DNA of 64,000 nucleotides from Bisbaumannia salifodinae (GTDB lineage: Bacteria > Pseudomonadota > Gammaproteobacteria > Pseudomonadales > Halomonadaceae): the NCBI RefSeq assembly GCF_039522585.1, contig NZ_BAAADR010000002.1. One strand, given 5' to 3'. Positions within the stretch are counted from its first letter, which is position 1. Each line of letters starts with the position of its first letter. Below the pieces are notes generated by a model. It was not told the DNA's origin. It worked only from the letters and a program-made list of their open reading frames with translations, and did no database searches. Of the stretch, positions 35,361-44,490 are shown piece by piece. The position numbers were made by a program, and so were the translations under genes.

Positions 35361-36593
35361 ATGCAGATGCCCAGCCACAGCATAGACCAGGCCCCGGCAC
35401 GGCCCGTGGATATCGCCATCATCGGTGGTGGCCTGGTGGGGGCGAGCCTGGCCTGCGCCCTGGCCCCCCTGATCCACCGCCATCGTCTCGAGGTGGCGGT
35501 GATCGAGGCGGCTCCCCTGCCCCAGGCCGGTGACGGCGACTGGCAGCCCAGCTTCGATGCCCGGGCCAGCGCCATCGCCCAGGGCTCCCGGCTGCATTTC
35601 GAGCAGTTGGGGCTGTGGGAGGGCATGGCCCGCGAGGCGGAACCGATCCGCCGGATTCATATCAGCGAGCGGGGACGCCTGGGCGCCACCCGGCTGGCCG
35701 CCGGGGAGCTCTCGGTGGAGGCCCTGGGCTATGTGTTGCCCAATGCCTGGATGGGCCGGGTGCTGCACCGCCGCCTGGCGGAGTTGCCGTTGGCCTGGCA
35801 CTGCCCGGCTCGGGTCGAGTCGATGGCTCCCGGCGAGCGGGGCTATCGCCTGGCGCTGAGCGATGGCCAGTGCCTGGAGGCCGGCCTGACCGTGTTGGCG
35901 GATGGGGGGCGCTCCGGCCTCAAGGAGCGCCTGGGTATCGACAGCCGTGCCACCCCCTACGACCAGGTGGCCCTGATCGCCAACCTGGAGGTGAGTCGCC
36001 CCCACGGCGGCACCGCCTATGAGCGTTTCACCCCCCAGGGGCCCCTGGCCCTGCTGCCCCTCACGGGCGGGCGCATGGAGCTGGTCTGGACGCATGCCGT
36101 GGGCAGCGAGGCCGAGACCCTGGCGCTCTCCGATAGCGATTTCCTGTGGCGGCTGCAGCGCGCCTTCGGTGATCGCGCCGGGCGCTTTCGCCGCGTGGGG
36201 CAGCGCCATAGCTACCCGCTCTCGCTGATCACCGCCCGGGAGACGGTGCGCCCGGGGTTGGCGGTGCTCGGCAATGCCGCTCATGCCCTGCACCCGGTCG
36301 CCGGCCAGGGCTTCAACCTGGCGTTGCGTGGGGTGATGGACCTGGTCGCCTCCCTGGAGGCCGGCCTGGCGGACGGTCAATCGCCTGGTGCCACGACGGT
36401 GCTCGGGGATTTCGAGGCACGCCGCGATCGCGATCGCCATAACGTGATCCGCTTCAGCGATGGCCTGGTGCGCCTCTTCGGCATCGATCATCCGCTGCTC
36501 TCCCATGCCCGGGCGGCGGGGCTGATCGGCCTCAACCTGGTGGGGCCGCTGCGGCGTGCCCTGGCACGGCGGGCCATGGGCCTGGAGCGCTAA
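35361..36593 (+). CDS. ubiH: 2-octaprenyl-6-methoxyphenyl hydroxylase UbiH
   Basis: 410 aa. FAD-binding GGGLVGAS (about 22-29), the family motif FDARASAIAQGS and GNAAHALHPVAGQGFNLALRG (about 305-325); the GNAA variant is typical of UbiH. It hydroxylates a ubiquinone precursor. The partner ubiI lies 1.7 kb away, separated by an oppositely oriented permease gene. A 12-bp palindrome ACGTAATTACGT sits at 35300-35311 in the gap after pepP. Confidence 0.9.
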   Translation: MQMPSHSIDQAPARPVDIAIIGGGLVGASLACALAPLIHRHRLEVAVIEAAPLPQAGDGDWQPSFDARASAIAQGSRLHFEQLGLWEGMAREAEPIRRIHISERGRLGATRLAAGELSVEALGYVLPNAWMGRVLHRRLAELPLAWHCPARVESMAPGERGYRLALSDGQCLEAGLTVLADGGRSGLKERLGIDSRATPYDQVALIANLEVSRPHGGTAYERFTPQGPLALLPLTGGRMELVWTHAVGSEAETLALSDSDFLWRLQRAFGDRAGRFRRVGQRHSYPLSLITARETVRPGLAVLGNAAHALHPVAGQGFNLALRGVMDLVASLEAGLADGQSPGATTVLGDFEARRDRDRHNVIRFSDGLVRLFGIDHPLLSHARAAGLIGLNLVGPLRRALARRAMGLER

Positions 36594-36615
36594 GGCAGGC
36601 TCCATCAAGCGCAGA

Positions 36616-36655
36616 AACGCCAAGGGCCCGGCAGAGATGCCGGGCCCTTGGCGTT
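36616..36655. terminator. Bidirectional terminator between ubiH and the NCS2 permease
   Basis: Perfect 17-bp stem AACGCCAAGGGCCCGGC / GCCGGGCCCTTGGCGTT with a 6-base loop. It lies 22 bp after the ubiH stop and 25 bp before the permease stop. Confidence 0.85.
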
Positions 36656-36680
36656 CAAGGCGGGCGGGTGTCTGCCGCTA

Positions 36681-38066
36681 TTACTCCTTGGGAGTGGCAA
36701 CCTCGGCGGCGGCGGCAGCCTCGTCGGCCTCGGCGAGCTCGCGCTTGGGCTTGCCGGGCAGGATGGCATCCAGCAGCAGGGCCGCCAGGGCCGCCGGCAC
36801 CAGGCCGGACTTGAGCAGCAGGCCGAACTGGCCGGGCATGGTCTCGGCGATCTCCTTCACCGCCGGCAGGCCGATGCCCAGGCTCAGGGAGACGGCGATG
36901 ATCAGCATGGCGCGCTGGTTCAGGTCGCACTCCTTGATGATCTTCAGGCCCGCGGAGGCGATCATGCCGAACATCACCACGCCGGCGCCGCCCAGGACGG
37001 CATGCGGCATGGCGGCGACCAGGCCGCCCAGTTTCGGGAACAGGCCCATGCAGATCAGCAGGATACCGCCGATGGTCACCACGTGGCGGCTGACCACGCC
37101 GGTCAGGGTGATCAGGCCCACGTTCTGGGCATAGGCGGTGTTGGGCAGGGTGTTGAAGATGGCCGCGAAGGAGGTGGCCACGCCGTCGGCCATGACGCCG
37201 CCGGAGAGCTCGCGATCCTTGGCCATGCGCCCGGCGCCACCGATGGTGATGGCGGAGATATTACCGATGGTCTCCAGGCCCACCACGAACATGATCAGGG
37301 CCATGCCGATGATGGCGGTCAGATGGAACTCCAGGCCGTACTGGAAGGGCTTGGGGAAGGAGAACCAGGCGGCGTCGGCGACGCTGGAGAAGTCCACCAT
37401 GCCCAGGGCGATGGAGACCAGGTAGCCGCTGACCAGGCCCACCAGGATGGAGGCCGCCTTGAGGAAGCCGCGGCCGAACTGGTGCACGGCGATGGTCACC
37501 ACCAGCACGAACAGCGCCAGGCCCAGGTTGGTGGGGGAGGCGAAGTCGGGGTTGCCCACGCCGCCGGCGGCATACTTGAGGCCCACCGGCATCAGGGTGA
37601 TGCCGATCAACAGCACCACGATGCCGGTGACCACCGGCGAGAACCAGTGACGAATCTTCTTCAGGAAGGCCCCCAGCACCACCTGTAGCAGGCCGGCGAT
37701 CAGGGAGGCGCCGAGCACCGCGGCGAGGCCGAAGCTGCCGGCCAGGGGCAGGGCCACCGGCAGGAAGCCGAAGCTGGTGCCCTGGACGATGGGCAGGCGG
37801 GCGCCGATGGGGCCCATGCCGATGGTCTGGACCAGGGTGGCGATACCGGCCACGAAGAGCGCGACCTGGATCAGGAAGATCTGCTCGCCGGTGGTGGCGC
37901 CGATCACCCCGGCGATAATGATGGGCGGTGTCACGTTACCGGCGAACATCGCCATGATGTGCTGGATGCCCAGGGGAATCGCCTTGCCCAGCGGGGGCAT
38001 GGCATCGGGGTCCTGGTTAACGGTCCGGGATGGCCGAGGGCCGGCCTGGGTGGTGGCTTCTGTCAT
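36681..38066 (-). CDS. NCS2 family nucleobase permease (xanthine/uracil type)
   Basis: 461 aa with about 12-14 hydrophobic segments. LGIQHIMAMFAGNVTPPIIIAGV (about 31-53), LPIVQGTSFGFLPVALPLA and GGVMADGVATSFAAIFNTLPNTAYAQNVGLITLTGVVSR, with NCS2 signature Gln and Asn positions, define the XanQ/UacT/PbuX group. Substrate (xanthine, urate or uracil) is uncertain. The gene interrupts the ubiH-ubiI order and has a repeated operator-like sequence upstream, so it looks like a regulated insertion. Confidence 0.88.
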   Translation of the reverse strand: MTEATTQAGPRPSRTVNQDPDAMPPLGKAIPLGIQHIMAMFAGNVTPPIIIAGVIGATTGEQIFLIQVALFVAGIATLVQTIGMGPIGARLPIVQGTSFGFLPVALPLAGSFGLAAVLGASLIAGLLQVVLGAFLKKIRHWFSPVVTGIVVLLIGITLMPVGLKYAAGGVGNPDFASPTNLGLALFVLVVTIAVHQFGRGFLKAASILVGLVSGYLVSIALGMVDFSSVADAAWFSFPKPFQYGLEFHLTAIIGMALIMFVVGLETIGNISAITIGGAGRMAKDRELSGGVMADGVATSFAAIFNTLPNTAYAQNVGLITLTGVVSRHVVTIGGILLICMGLFPKLGGLVAAMPHAVLGGAGVVMFGMIASAGLKIIKECDLNQRAMLIIAVSLSLGIGLPAVKEIAETMPGQFGLLLKSGLVPAALAALLLDAILPGKPKRELAEADEAAAAAEVATPKE

Positions 38067-38086
38067 CTTGTGCCTCTCGCGCGGTT

Positions 38087-38146
38087 GTTGTTGTACACAT
38101 TCAGTCCCAGGGGGATGAATACTTTCTTATGATGTTGTTGTACACA
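38087..38146 (-). promoter_or_regulatory. Paired GTTGTTGTACACA operator-like repeats upstream of the NCS2 permease
   Basis: GTTGTTGTACACA occurs at 38087-38099 and again at 38134-38146, a 47-bp spacing in direct orientation, 21 bp and 68 bp upstream of the permease start. Each contains the near-palindrome TTGTACACAA/T, which resembles GntR-family half-sites. No regulator gene is adjacent. Confidence 0.6.
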
Positions 38147-38316
38147 AAATAGCCACAAAGGGGGGCAAGGGTCTATCCCTTATTGGCGACCTGATAGGGA
38201 CTATTTCATTGCCGGCATAGCGTCGGGGCTGGGGCTGCCTCGCCGGCAGGGGGCGCCTATCGACGTCGGTCATGCGACAATAACGGGCAACGAATCCGGG
38301 AGTCGAGGAGGCAACG

Positions 38317-39537
38317 ATGCGGGCCGAGGTGCTGATCGTAGGTGGCGGCATGGTGGGGGCCACCCTGGCCGCCCTGCTGGGGGAGGCCGGCGTCGCCGTG
38401 ACGGTGTTGGATGCCCGCCCCGCTCCCCTGCCTCAGGAGGGCGTCGTGGGCATGCCACCGGGGCGCCGGGTGAGCGCCGTCACGCCGGTCTCCCAGCGCC
38501 TGCTGAGCGGCCTGGGGGCCTGGGAGACGATCGTTGCCCGCCGTGCCACCCCCTATACCGGCATGGGCGTCTGGGATGCCCAGGGCAGCGGCGAGATCGC
38601 CTTCGAGGCGGGCCAGGCCGGGGTGCCGCTGTTGGGTCATATCGTTGAGAATGATGTAATCCTGGCGGCCCTGGAGGCGCGCCTGGCGGCGCTTCCCGGG
38701 GTCACCCAGCGCTTCGGTGCCGTGATCGAGGGGTATCAAGAAGGCACCGACGGCCCCCTCCTGAGCCTGGCGGGTGGCGAGACGCTCTCCGCGCCCCTGG
38801 TGGTGGCCGCCGACGGTGCCCGCTCGCGGCTGCGTGAGCTGGCCGGTATCTCGGCCGAGCCGAGGGATACCGGCCAGGTGGCGGTGGTGACCACGGTGCG
38901 CACCGCCCTGCCCCATGGCGGCGTGGCCCGCCAGGTGTTCTTGCCCACCGGCCCCCTGGCCTTCCTGCCGCTGACCCTGGAGGGTGAGCCCCACTACTGC
39001 TCCATCGTCTGGTCGACCTCCCCCGAGGAGGCCGAGCGCCTGGTCGGCCTGCCGCGGACGGCCCTGGGCGAGGCCCTGGAGGCGGCTTTCGAGGGGCGTC
39101 TGGGGCGGGTGGAAGTCATCGATGGTGCCCTCAGCGTGCCCCTGGTGCAGCGCCATGCCGAGCGCTATGTGCGGCCCGGACTGGCCTTGATCGGCGATGC
39201 CGCCCATAGCATTCACCCCCTGGCGGGCCAGGGGGTGAACCTGGGGCTGATGGACGCGGCGGTGCTGGCGGAGGAGCTGCTGGAAGCCCGGCGGCGCGGG
39301 ATCATTCCGGGCAACGAGCGGATCCTCGAGCGCTATGCGCGGCGGCGCCGCGGCGACAACGCCGCCATGCTGGCGCTGATGGATGGCTTCCGGCTGCTGT
39401 TCGGCGCCACCCACCCGGCCCTGACCCTGGCCCGCAACCTGGGGCTCTCCGGGGTCGATCGGGCCATGCCGCTCAAGCGGCTATTGATGCGCCAGGCGAT
39501 CGGGGAGCGGGGTCGTCTTCCCCTTAGCTGCCGCTAA
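38317..39537 (+). CDS. ubiI: 2-octaprenylphenol hydroxylase UbiI (VisC-like)
   Basis: 406 aa. GGGMVGATLAALL (about 9-21), RVSAVTPVSQRLL and GDAAHSIHPLAGQGVNLGLMD (about 293-313) match UbiI/VisC rather than UbiH. It hydroxylates C5 of the ubiquinone ring precursor. GAGGAG lies 7 bases before the ATG. It is followed by REP-type repeats. Confidence 0.88.
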   Translation: MRAEVLIVGGGMVGATLAALLGEAGVAVTVLDARPAPLPQEGVVGMPPGRRVSAVTPVSQRLLSGLGAWETIVARRATPYTGMGVWDAQGSGEIAFEAGQAGVPLLGHIVENDVILAALEARLAALPGVTQRFGAVIEGYQEGTDGPLLSLAGGETLSAPLVVAADGARSRLRELAGISAEPRDTGQVAVVTTVRTALPHGGVARQVFLPTGPLAFLPLTLEGEPHYCSIVWSTSPEEAERLVGLPRTALGEALEAAFEGRLGRVEVIDGALSVPLVQRHAERYVRPGLALIGDAAHSIHPLAGQGVNLGLMDAAVLAEELLEARRRGIIPGNERILERYARRRRGDNAAMLALMDGFRLLFGATHPALTLARNLGLSGVDRAMPLKRLLMRQAIGERGRLPLSCR

Positions 39538-39546
39538 GGCGTTAAT

Positions 39547-39669
39547 CGCCGGCTAAAGCCAGCTCCCACTAGGCTGGGGGGAAGTCGCCGGGGTGGTGGG
39601 AGCCTGCTTTAGCAGGCGGTTTTGAAGCCATCGCCGAAACGTCGGACCGCGGCTAAAGCCGGCTCCCTC
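39547..39669. repeat. REP-type palindromic element cluster
   Basis: Three related units in the ubiI-ctpA gap: CGCCGGCTAAAGCCAGCTCC at 39547, the inverted form GTGGGAGCCTGCTTTAGCAG at 39596, and ACCGCGGCTAAAGCCGGCTC at 39646. Units 1 and 2 face each other as in BIME pairs. Such GGCTAAAGCC elements are typical substrates of RAYT transposases; no RAYT gene is in the window. Confidence 0.85.
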
Positions 39670-39698
39670 AGGCGGGAAATTTACCTTCTACCCCGCCC

Positions 39699-40973
39699 CT
39701 ACCCCGTGGCGGCGGGACGCTGGCCGATCACCTTGAGGGCCTTGAGCAGATTAAGGGCCTCGGCCAGTTGGTAGTCCTCCTGCAGGCGCTCGCTCATCGC
39801 CTCGCTGCGCTGGCGGGTCTCGCCGCGCCGGCCCAGGTGACCCTCCAGGTCTGCCTCGCGCAGCTGGCGGCTGCCCTCCGCCAGCTCCAGGCGGCCCCGC
39901 GCCACCTCCACATCGGGGTCGATGCCCTGGGCCTGGATGGAGCGACCGCTGGGAGTGTAGTAGAGGGCGGTGGTCAGCTTGAGGCCCTCGCCATTGCCCA
40001 GCGGCATGATCTGCTGCACCGAGCCCTTGCCGAAACTCTCGGTGCCCATCACCACGGCGCGGCGTTGATCCTGCAGGGCGCCGGCGACGATCTCCGCCGC
40101 CGAGGCGCTGCCGCCGTTGATCAGCACCACCAGGGGCACCTCGGCGGCGTGCTGGCGGGGGGTGGCATTGAAGCGCAGTTCGCTGTTGGGCAGGCGTCCC
40201 TCGGTGTAGACGATCAGCCCCTCCTCCAGGAAGGCGTCCGCCACCGCCACCGCGGCCTGCAGCACCCCGCCGGGATTATTGCGCAGGTCCAGCACCAGCC
40301 CGTCCAGGGGGCCCGCCGCCTCCAGCTCGCTCAAGGCCGCCTCCACCTGCTCGCCGGTACGGCTCTGGAACTGGCTGATGCGCAGGTAGCCGTAGCCCGG
40401 TTCCAGCAGGTCGCTGCGCACGCTTTCGGTACGAATGATCTCCCGGGTCAGGGTGACGGTGCGTGGTGTCTCCTCGCCGCGGCGTAGCAGGGTTAGCTCC
40501 AAGGGGGTGCCCGGCTCACCGCGCATCAGGTTGACCGCCTCCTGCAGCGACATGCCCTCGGTGGCGGTGTCACCGATGCGCAGGATGGCATCCCTGGGCT
40601 GCAGGCCGGCGCGGGCCGCCGGGGTGTCGTCGATGGGGGCGATCACCGTCAGCTGGCCGTTCTCCAGCCCCACCTCGATGCCGATACCGCCGAATTCCCC
40701 CTGGGTCGACTCCTGGAGGCTGCGGAAGGCCTCTTCATCGAGATAGGCGGAGTGAGGATCGAGTTCACCGAGCATGCCGCTCATGGCGTTGCGCAGCAGG
40801 GTGGCGTCGTCCACCTCCTCCACATAGGCGCGCTTGATGCGCTCGAAGACCTCGGCGAAGGTCTGGATCTCCTCCAGGGGCAGGTCGTCGGCCGCCGGCG
40901 CCTGCAGCGGTAAGGTCGCCAGGGCCAGGGCGGTGAGGCCCGAGAGCAGCGAGCGGGGAAGGGTGATGGACAT
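39699..40973 (-). CDS. Carboxyl-terminal processing protease (S41 family)
   Basis: 424 aa. Signal peptide (SLLSGLTALALATLPLQAPAA), PDZ domain (FGGIGIEVGLENGQLTVIAPIDDTPAARAGLQPRDAILRIGD, about 95-135) and the S41 catalytic core with Ser in NGGSASAAEIVAGAL (about 288-302) and Lys in TESFGKGSVQQIMPL. It is a periplasmic CtpA-type protease acting on C-termini of envelope proteins or murein hydrolases. Neighbouring envC links it to cell-wall remodelling. Confidence 0.94.
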   Translation of the reverse strand: MSITLPRSLLSGLTALALATLPLQAPAADDLPLEEIQTFAEVFERIKRAYVEEVDDATLLRNAMSGMLGELDPHSAYLDEEAFRSLQESTQGEFGGIGIEVGLENGQLTVIAPIDDTPAARAGLQPRDAILRIGDTATEGMSLQEAVNLMRGEPGTPLELTLLRRGEETPRTVTLTREIIRTESVRSDLLEPGYGYLRISQFQSRTGEQVEAALSELEAAGPLDGLVLDLRNNPGGVLQAAVAVADAFLEEGLIVYTEGRLPNSELRFNATPRQHAAEVPLVVLINGGSASAAEIVAGALQDQRRAVVMGTESFGKGSVQQIMPLGNGEGLKLTTALYYTPSGRSIQAQGIDPDVEVARGRLELAEGSRQLREADLEGHLGRRGETRQRSEAMSERLQEDYQLAEALNLLKALKVIGQRPAATG

Positions 40974-41057
40974 GCAGTCTCCCGTGTCGGGGGCTAATTG
41001 AGTGACTGACAGGACTTCAGGATAGCGCCGTCGCGGCGTCCGGCGCCATAGGCGGCA

Positions 41058-42212
41058 TCAGCGACGGGCGATCCAGCCCTGGGGGTCGATGGGGTCGCCG
41101 TCTCGACGCACCTCGAAATAGAGCGCCGGCTGGCCGCGACCGCCGCTGGCGCCTACGGCACCGATGCGGGTGCCGCGCTCCACGGCGGCGCCCACGCCCA
41201 CGTCGAAGCGTTGCAGATGGGCGTGCAGGGTCATGATATGGTCGCCATGATCGATGATCAGCAGGTTGCCGAAGCCGCGCATCCAGTCGGCGAAGACCAC
41301 TCGCCCCGCATGCACCGCCTCCACCGGGGTGCCCTCGGCGGCCTGGATCAGGATGCCGTTGCGGTTGACCCCCTCGCCGCGGCCGAAGCGCGAGGCGATG
41401 GCGCCTTGCACCGGCCAGGGCAGGTCGCCGCGGGTCTGGGCGATGGCGGTGGAGGGCGGTGGCCGCTGCAGCCGGGCCAGCTCCTCCTGGACCTGGCGCA
41501 GCACCCGTTCGGCATGGGCGCGATCCTGGTTGAGGTCCGCCAGGCGGGCCTGCTCGCTGGCGTAGCGGGCGTCGAGCTCGGCCACCAGGGCCTGGCGTTC
41601 GCGGCCCTGCTCGACCAGCTCGGCGCCACGCGCCTCCAGGGCGGCCTGGTTGTCGGCCAGGGCGGCGGCGCGCTCGTCCAGGGCCCGGCGGTTGGCCGCC
41701 AGGCGCGCGTTCAGTTCGGCCAGCTCGTCCAGGCGTGCGTTGCGCGCCAGGGTCAGATGATTGAGGTAGGTCTGCAGGCGATCCAGGCGCGCCGGCTCTT
41801 CCTGATTGAGCAGCAACTTGAGCTGGGGCGTCTGGCCGAGGCGATAGAGGGCGTCGAGCTGGGTGGCCAGGGCCGCTTCCAGGTCGTCGCGCTCCACCTC
41901 CAGGGTCTCGCGCTGACGCTCCAGGTCATGGACCTCATCGTCGAGGCGCCGCCGCTCGGCCTGGAGCGCATCCAGGCGGCGGTGGGTCTCGGCGAGGGCG
42001 GTCTCCACCCGGCGCAGGGCCTGGTCGGCGTCGTCCCGGGCGCTGCGGGTGCCCTCCAGGCGCTGGTTCAGCGCCTGGATCTCGCCGCCGATGGCGTCCA
42101 GGCGCTGCCGGGCCTGGCGCTCATCGGGCTGGGCCGCCAGGGGCGCGGCCCAACTCAGCAGCAGGGCGAGGCTCAGGGCGCCGCCCAGGGCACCGGTGAG
42201 GCGATGCCTCAC
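41058..42212 (-). CDS. envC: Murein hydrolase activator EnvC
   Basis: 384 aa from GTG 42212, which overlaps the gpmI stop (GTGA) and yields a signal peptide LTGALGGALSLALLLSWAAPLAAQ. A long coiled coil (about 30-250) precedes a LytM domain (GVNRNGILIQAAEGTPVEAVHAGRVVFADWMRGFGNLLIIDHGDHIMTLHAHL). The zinc ligands of active LytM peptidases are not all present (GILI where an H-x-G-x-D would be), as in EnvC, which activates AmiA/AmiB amidases at the septum. Translational coupling to gpmI replaces a ribosome site. Confidence 0.9.
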   Translation of the reverse strand: MRHRLTGALGGALSLALLLSWAAPLAAQPDERQARQRLDAIGGEIQALNQRLEGTRSARDDADQALRRVETALAETHRRLDALQAERRRLDDEVHDLERQRETLEVERDDLEAALATQLDALYRLGQTPQLKLLLNQEEPARLDRLQTYLNHLTLARNARLDELAELNARLAANRRALDERAAALADNQAALEARGAELVEQGRERQALVAELDARYASEQARLADLNQDRAHAERVLRQVQEELARLQRPPPSTAIAQTRGDLPWPVQGAIASRFGRGEGVNRNGILIQAAEGTPVEAVHAGRVVFADWMRGFGNLLIIDHGDHIMTLHAHLQRFDVGVGAAVERGTRIGAVGASGGRGQPALYFEVRRDGDPIDPQGWIARR

Positions 42213-43783
42213 GGGAGGTCGATCAGCACCCGGCCGGTCATCTCCGGCGGGATCGCCTCGCCCATCATGGTCAGCAGGGTCGGGGCGATATCGGACAGCC
42301 GGCCGCCGTCGCGCAGCCGAACCTGGCGGCGGGTGACATAGACCAGCGGCACCGCGAAGGTGGTATGGGCGGTCTGGGGGGCACCGGTATCCGGGTTGGT
42401 CATCTGCTCGGCGTTGCCGTGGTCGGCGGTGATCAGGCACTCGCCACCGGCCCGCTCGATGGCCTCCACTACCCGGCCGACGCAGGCGTCCACCGCCTCG
42501 ATGGCCTTGACCGCGGCGTCGAACTTGCCGGTGTGGCCGACCATGTCGCCGTTGGCGTAGTTGCAGACGATCAGGTCGTAGGCGCCGGAGTCGATGGCCG
42601 CCACCAGCTTGTCGGTGACCTCCGGGGCACTCATCTCCGGCTTCTCGTCGTAGGTCTTCACCTCCTGGGGGGAGGGCACCAGCACCCGGGTCTCGCCGGG
42701 GTACTCCGCCTCCTCGCCGCCGGAGAAGAAGAAGGTCACATGGGCGTACTTCTCGGTCTCGGCGATGCGCAACTGGGTCTTGCCGCGGCTCGCCATCACC
42801 TCGCCCAGGGTATTGCGCAGCTCCTCTGGGGGGAAGGCGGCCGGGGCGGGGATATCGGCGGCGTATTGGGTCAGCATCACCAGGCCGTCGGCGGCCAGGC
42901 GCGGGTGAGCGCGGCGCGCGAAGCCGGCGAAGTCGGGCTCGACGAAGGCGCGGGTCAGCTCCCGGGCGCGGTCGGCGCGGAAGTTCATGAAGATGGCCGC
43001 ATCGCCGTCTGCCATGGCGATGGCCTGGCCGCTCGGGCGCACGCTGGTGGCAGCCACGAACTCGTCGCTCTCGCCGCGCTCGTAGGCGGCGGCCAGGCCG
43101 GCCTCGGCGCTCTCCACCACCTGCTCGCCCTCGGCCTCGGTGATCAGGCGATAGGCCTTCTCGACCCGGTCCCAGCGATTGTCGCGATCCATGGCGTAGT
43201 AACGGCCGATCAGCGAGGCGACGAAGCCGTTGTCGGCGCCCACCAGCTCCGCCAGGCGGGCATTGGTGCGCTCGATGGAGGGGCCGGCACTCTGCGGCGG
43301 CATATCGCGGCCATCGAGGAAGGCGTGCACATAGATGCGCTCGACGCCGCGCTCGGTGGCCAGGGCGGCCATGGCCAGGATATGGTCTTCATGGCTGTGC
43401 ACGCCCCCCGGGGAGAGCAGGCCCAGCAGGTGCAGCGCCTTGCCGGCCCGGGCGGCGGCATCGATGGGCGCGGTCAGCACCGGGTTGCCGGCCAGCTCGC
43501 CGTCCTCGATGGCCTTGGTGATGCGGGTGAAGTCCTGGTAGACGATGCGTCCGGCCCCCAGGTTCATGTGCCCCACCTCGGAGTTGCCCATCTGGCCCTC
43601 CGGCAGGCCCACGTATTTGCCGTCGGTGTGGATCAGCGCATGGGGGTAGTCGCGCTTCAGGCGGTCCATCACCGGGGTCTTGGCGGCGGCGATGGCGTTG
43701 TCCTGGGCGTCGTCGTTATGGCCGTAGCCATCGAGAATGATCAGCGCCACCGGGCGCGGGGCGGCTGCATTGGCATCAGACAT
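42209..43783 (-). CDS. gpmI: 2,3-bisphosphoglycerate-independent phosphoglycerate mutase
   Basis: 524 aa. LIILDGYGHN at the N-terminus (Asp metal ligand), the phosphoserine region EGQMGNSEVGHMNLGAGR (about 63-80) and DHGNAEQM (about 454-461) are characteristic. It interconverts 3- and 2-phosphoglycerate. It is first in the gpmI-envC-ctpA order; envC overlaps its stop. Confidence 0.97.
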   Translation of the reverse strand: MSDANAAAPRPVALIILDGYGHNDDAQDNAIAAAKTPVMDRLKRDYPHALIHTDGKYVGLPEGQMGNSEVGHMNLGAGRIVYQDFTRITKAIEDGELAGNPVLTAPIDAAARAGKALHLLGLLSPGGVHSHEDHILAMAALATERGVERIYVHAFLDGRDMPPQSAGPSIERTNARLAELVGADNGFVASLIGRYYAMDRDNRWDRVEKAYRLITEAEGEQVVESAEAGLAAAYERGESDEFVAATSVRPSGQAIAMADGDAAIFMNFRADRARELTRAFVEPDFAGFARRAHPRLAADGLVMLTQYAADIPAPAAFPPEELRNTLGEVMASRGKTQLRIAETEKYAHVTFFFSGGEEAEYPGETRVLVPSPQEVKTYDEKPEMSAPEVTDKLVAAIDSGAYDLIVCNYANGDMVGHTGKFDAAVKAIEAVDACVGRVVEAIERAGGECLITADHGNAEQMTNPDTGAPQTAHTTFAVPLVYVTRRQVRLRDGGRLSDIAPTLLTMMGEAIPPEMTGRVLIDLP

Positions 43784-43813
43784 GAAGTTTGGCCTCGTTG
43801 TGTCAGCGTCAGA

Positions 43814-43841
43814 GACCCCGCCGGCATCGGCCGGCGGGGTC
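43814..43841. other. Stable hairpin in the gpmI leader
   Basis: Perfect 12-bp inverted repeat GACCCCGCCGGC / GCCGGCGGGGTC with a 4-base loop, about 30 bp upstream of the gpmI start on the minus strand. No T-tract follows on either strand, so it is a leader structure or bidirectional barrier of unknown role. Confidence 0.6.
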
Positions 43842-44018
43842 GCGACTCACGGCTCCTTGGGGCATCATATCGCACAGCCCACCGGGCCGTCAGCTCGGAG
43901 GGGGTGCGGGCCAGACGCTCGCCGGTGGCTTGTGTATACTGTGCCGGTTCGGCGGCGTGGTGCAGCCACGGTGCCCGCATGATACCTCGGAGTCACCCAA
44001 CGAGAGCTACCGCAACCC

Positions 44019-44441
44019 ATGATCGACCAGCTGTTCGAATTCGTCGCCAATCACCCGCTGATGGTGGGTGCCTTCGTCCTGGTGCTGCTCGCCTGGATCG
44101 CCTACGAGGCCCGCAACAGCAGCGCGGGTGGCGTCACCTCCAGCCAGGCCACCCAGTTGATCAACCGCGAAGACGCGGTGGTGATCGATATTCGCGAGGC
44201 GGGGGAGTTCAAGGCCGGCCATATCGCCGGTGCCCGCAATATTCCCCAGAGCAAGCTCGACTCGCGCCTGGGGGAACTGGAAAAGTCCAAGGAGAAGCCG
44301 GTGATCGTGGTCTGCAAGCAGGGCCAGGCCTCCGGTATTGCCGTGGCCAAGCTGGCCAAGGCCGGCTTCACCCGTCCCCTCAAGCTCAAGGGCGGCATGT
44401 TCCAGTGGCAGAGCGACGGCCTGCCGGTGGTCAAGAAGTAA
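44019..44441 (+). CDS. Membrane-anchored rhodanese-like protein (YibN-like)
   Basis: 140 aa. One N-terminal membrane helix (LMVGAFVLVLLAWIAYEA) is followed by a rhodanese domain with AVVIDIREAGEFKAGHIAGARNIP and catalytic Cys in VVCKQGQASG (about 99-108). The placement directly before secB is conserved in gammaproteobacteria. A TATACT hexamer at 43935-43940 is a possible -10 element. Sulfur acceptor unknown. Confidence 0.9.
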   Translation: MIDQLFEFVANHPLMVGAFVLVLLAWIAYEARNSSAGGVTSSQATQLINREDAVVIDIREAGEFKAGHIAGARNIPQSKLDSRLGELEKSKEKPVIVVCKQGQASGIAVAKLAKAGFTRPLKLKGGMFQWQSDGLPVVKK

Positions 44442-44490
44442 CCCACGACCCTTTCTACCTTTTATCCCAACGTCGGCAAGGAATCCCAGC

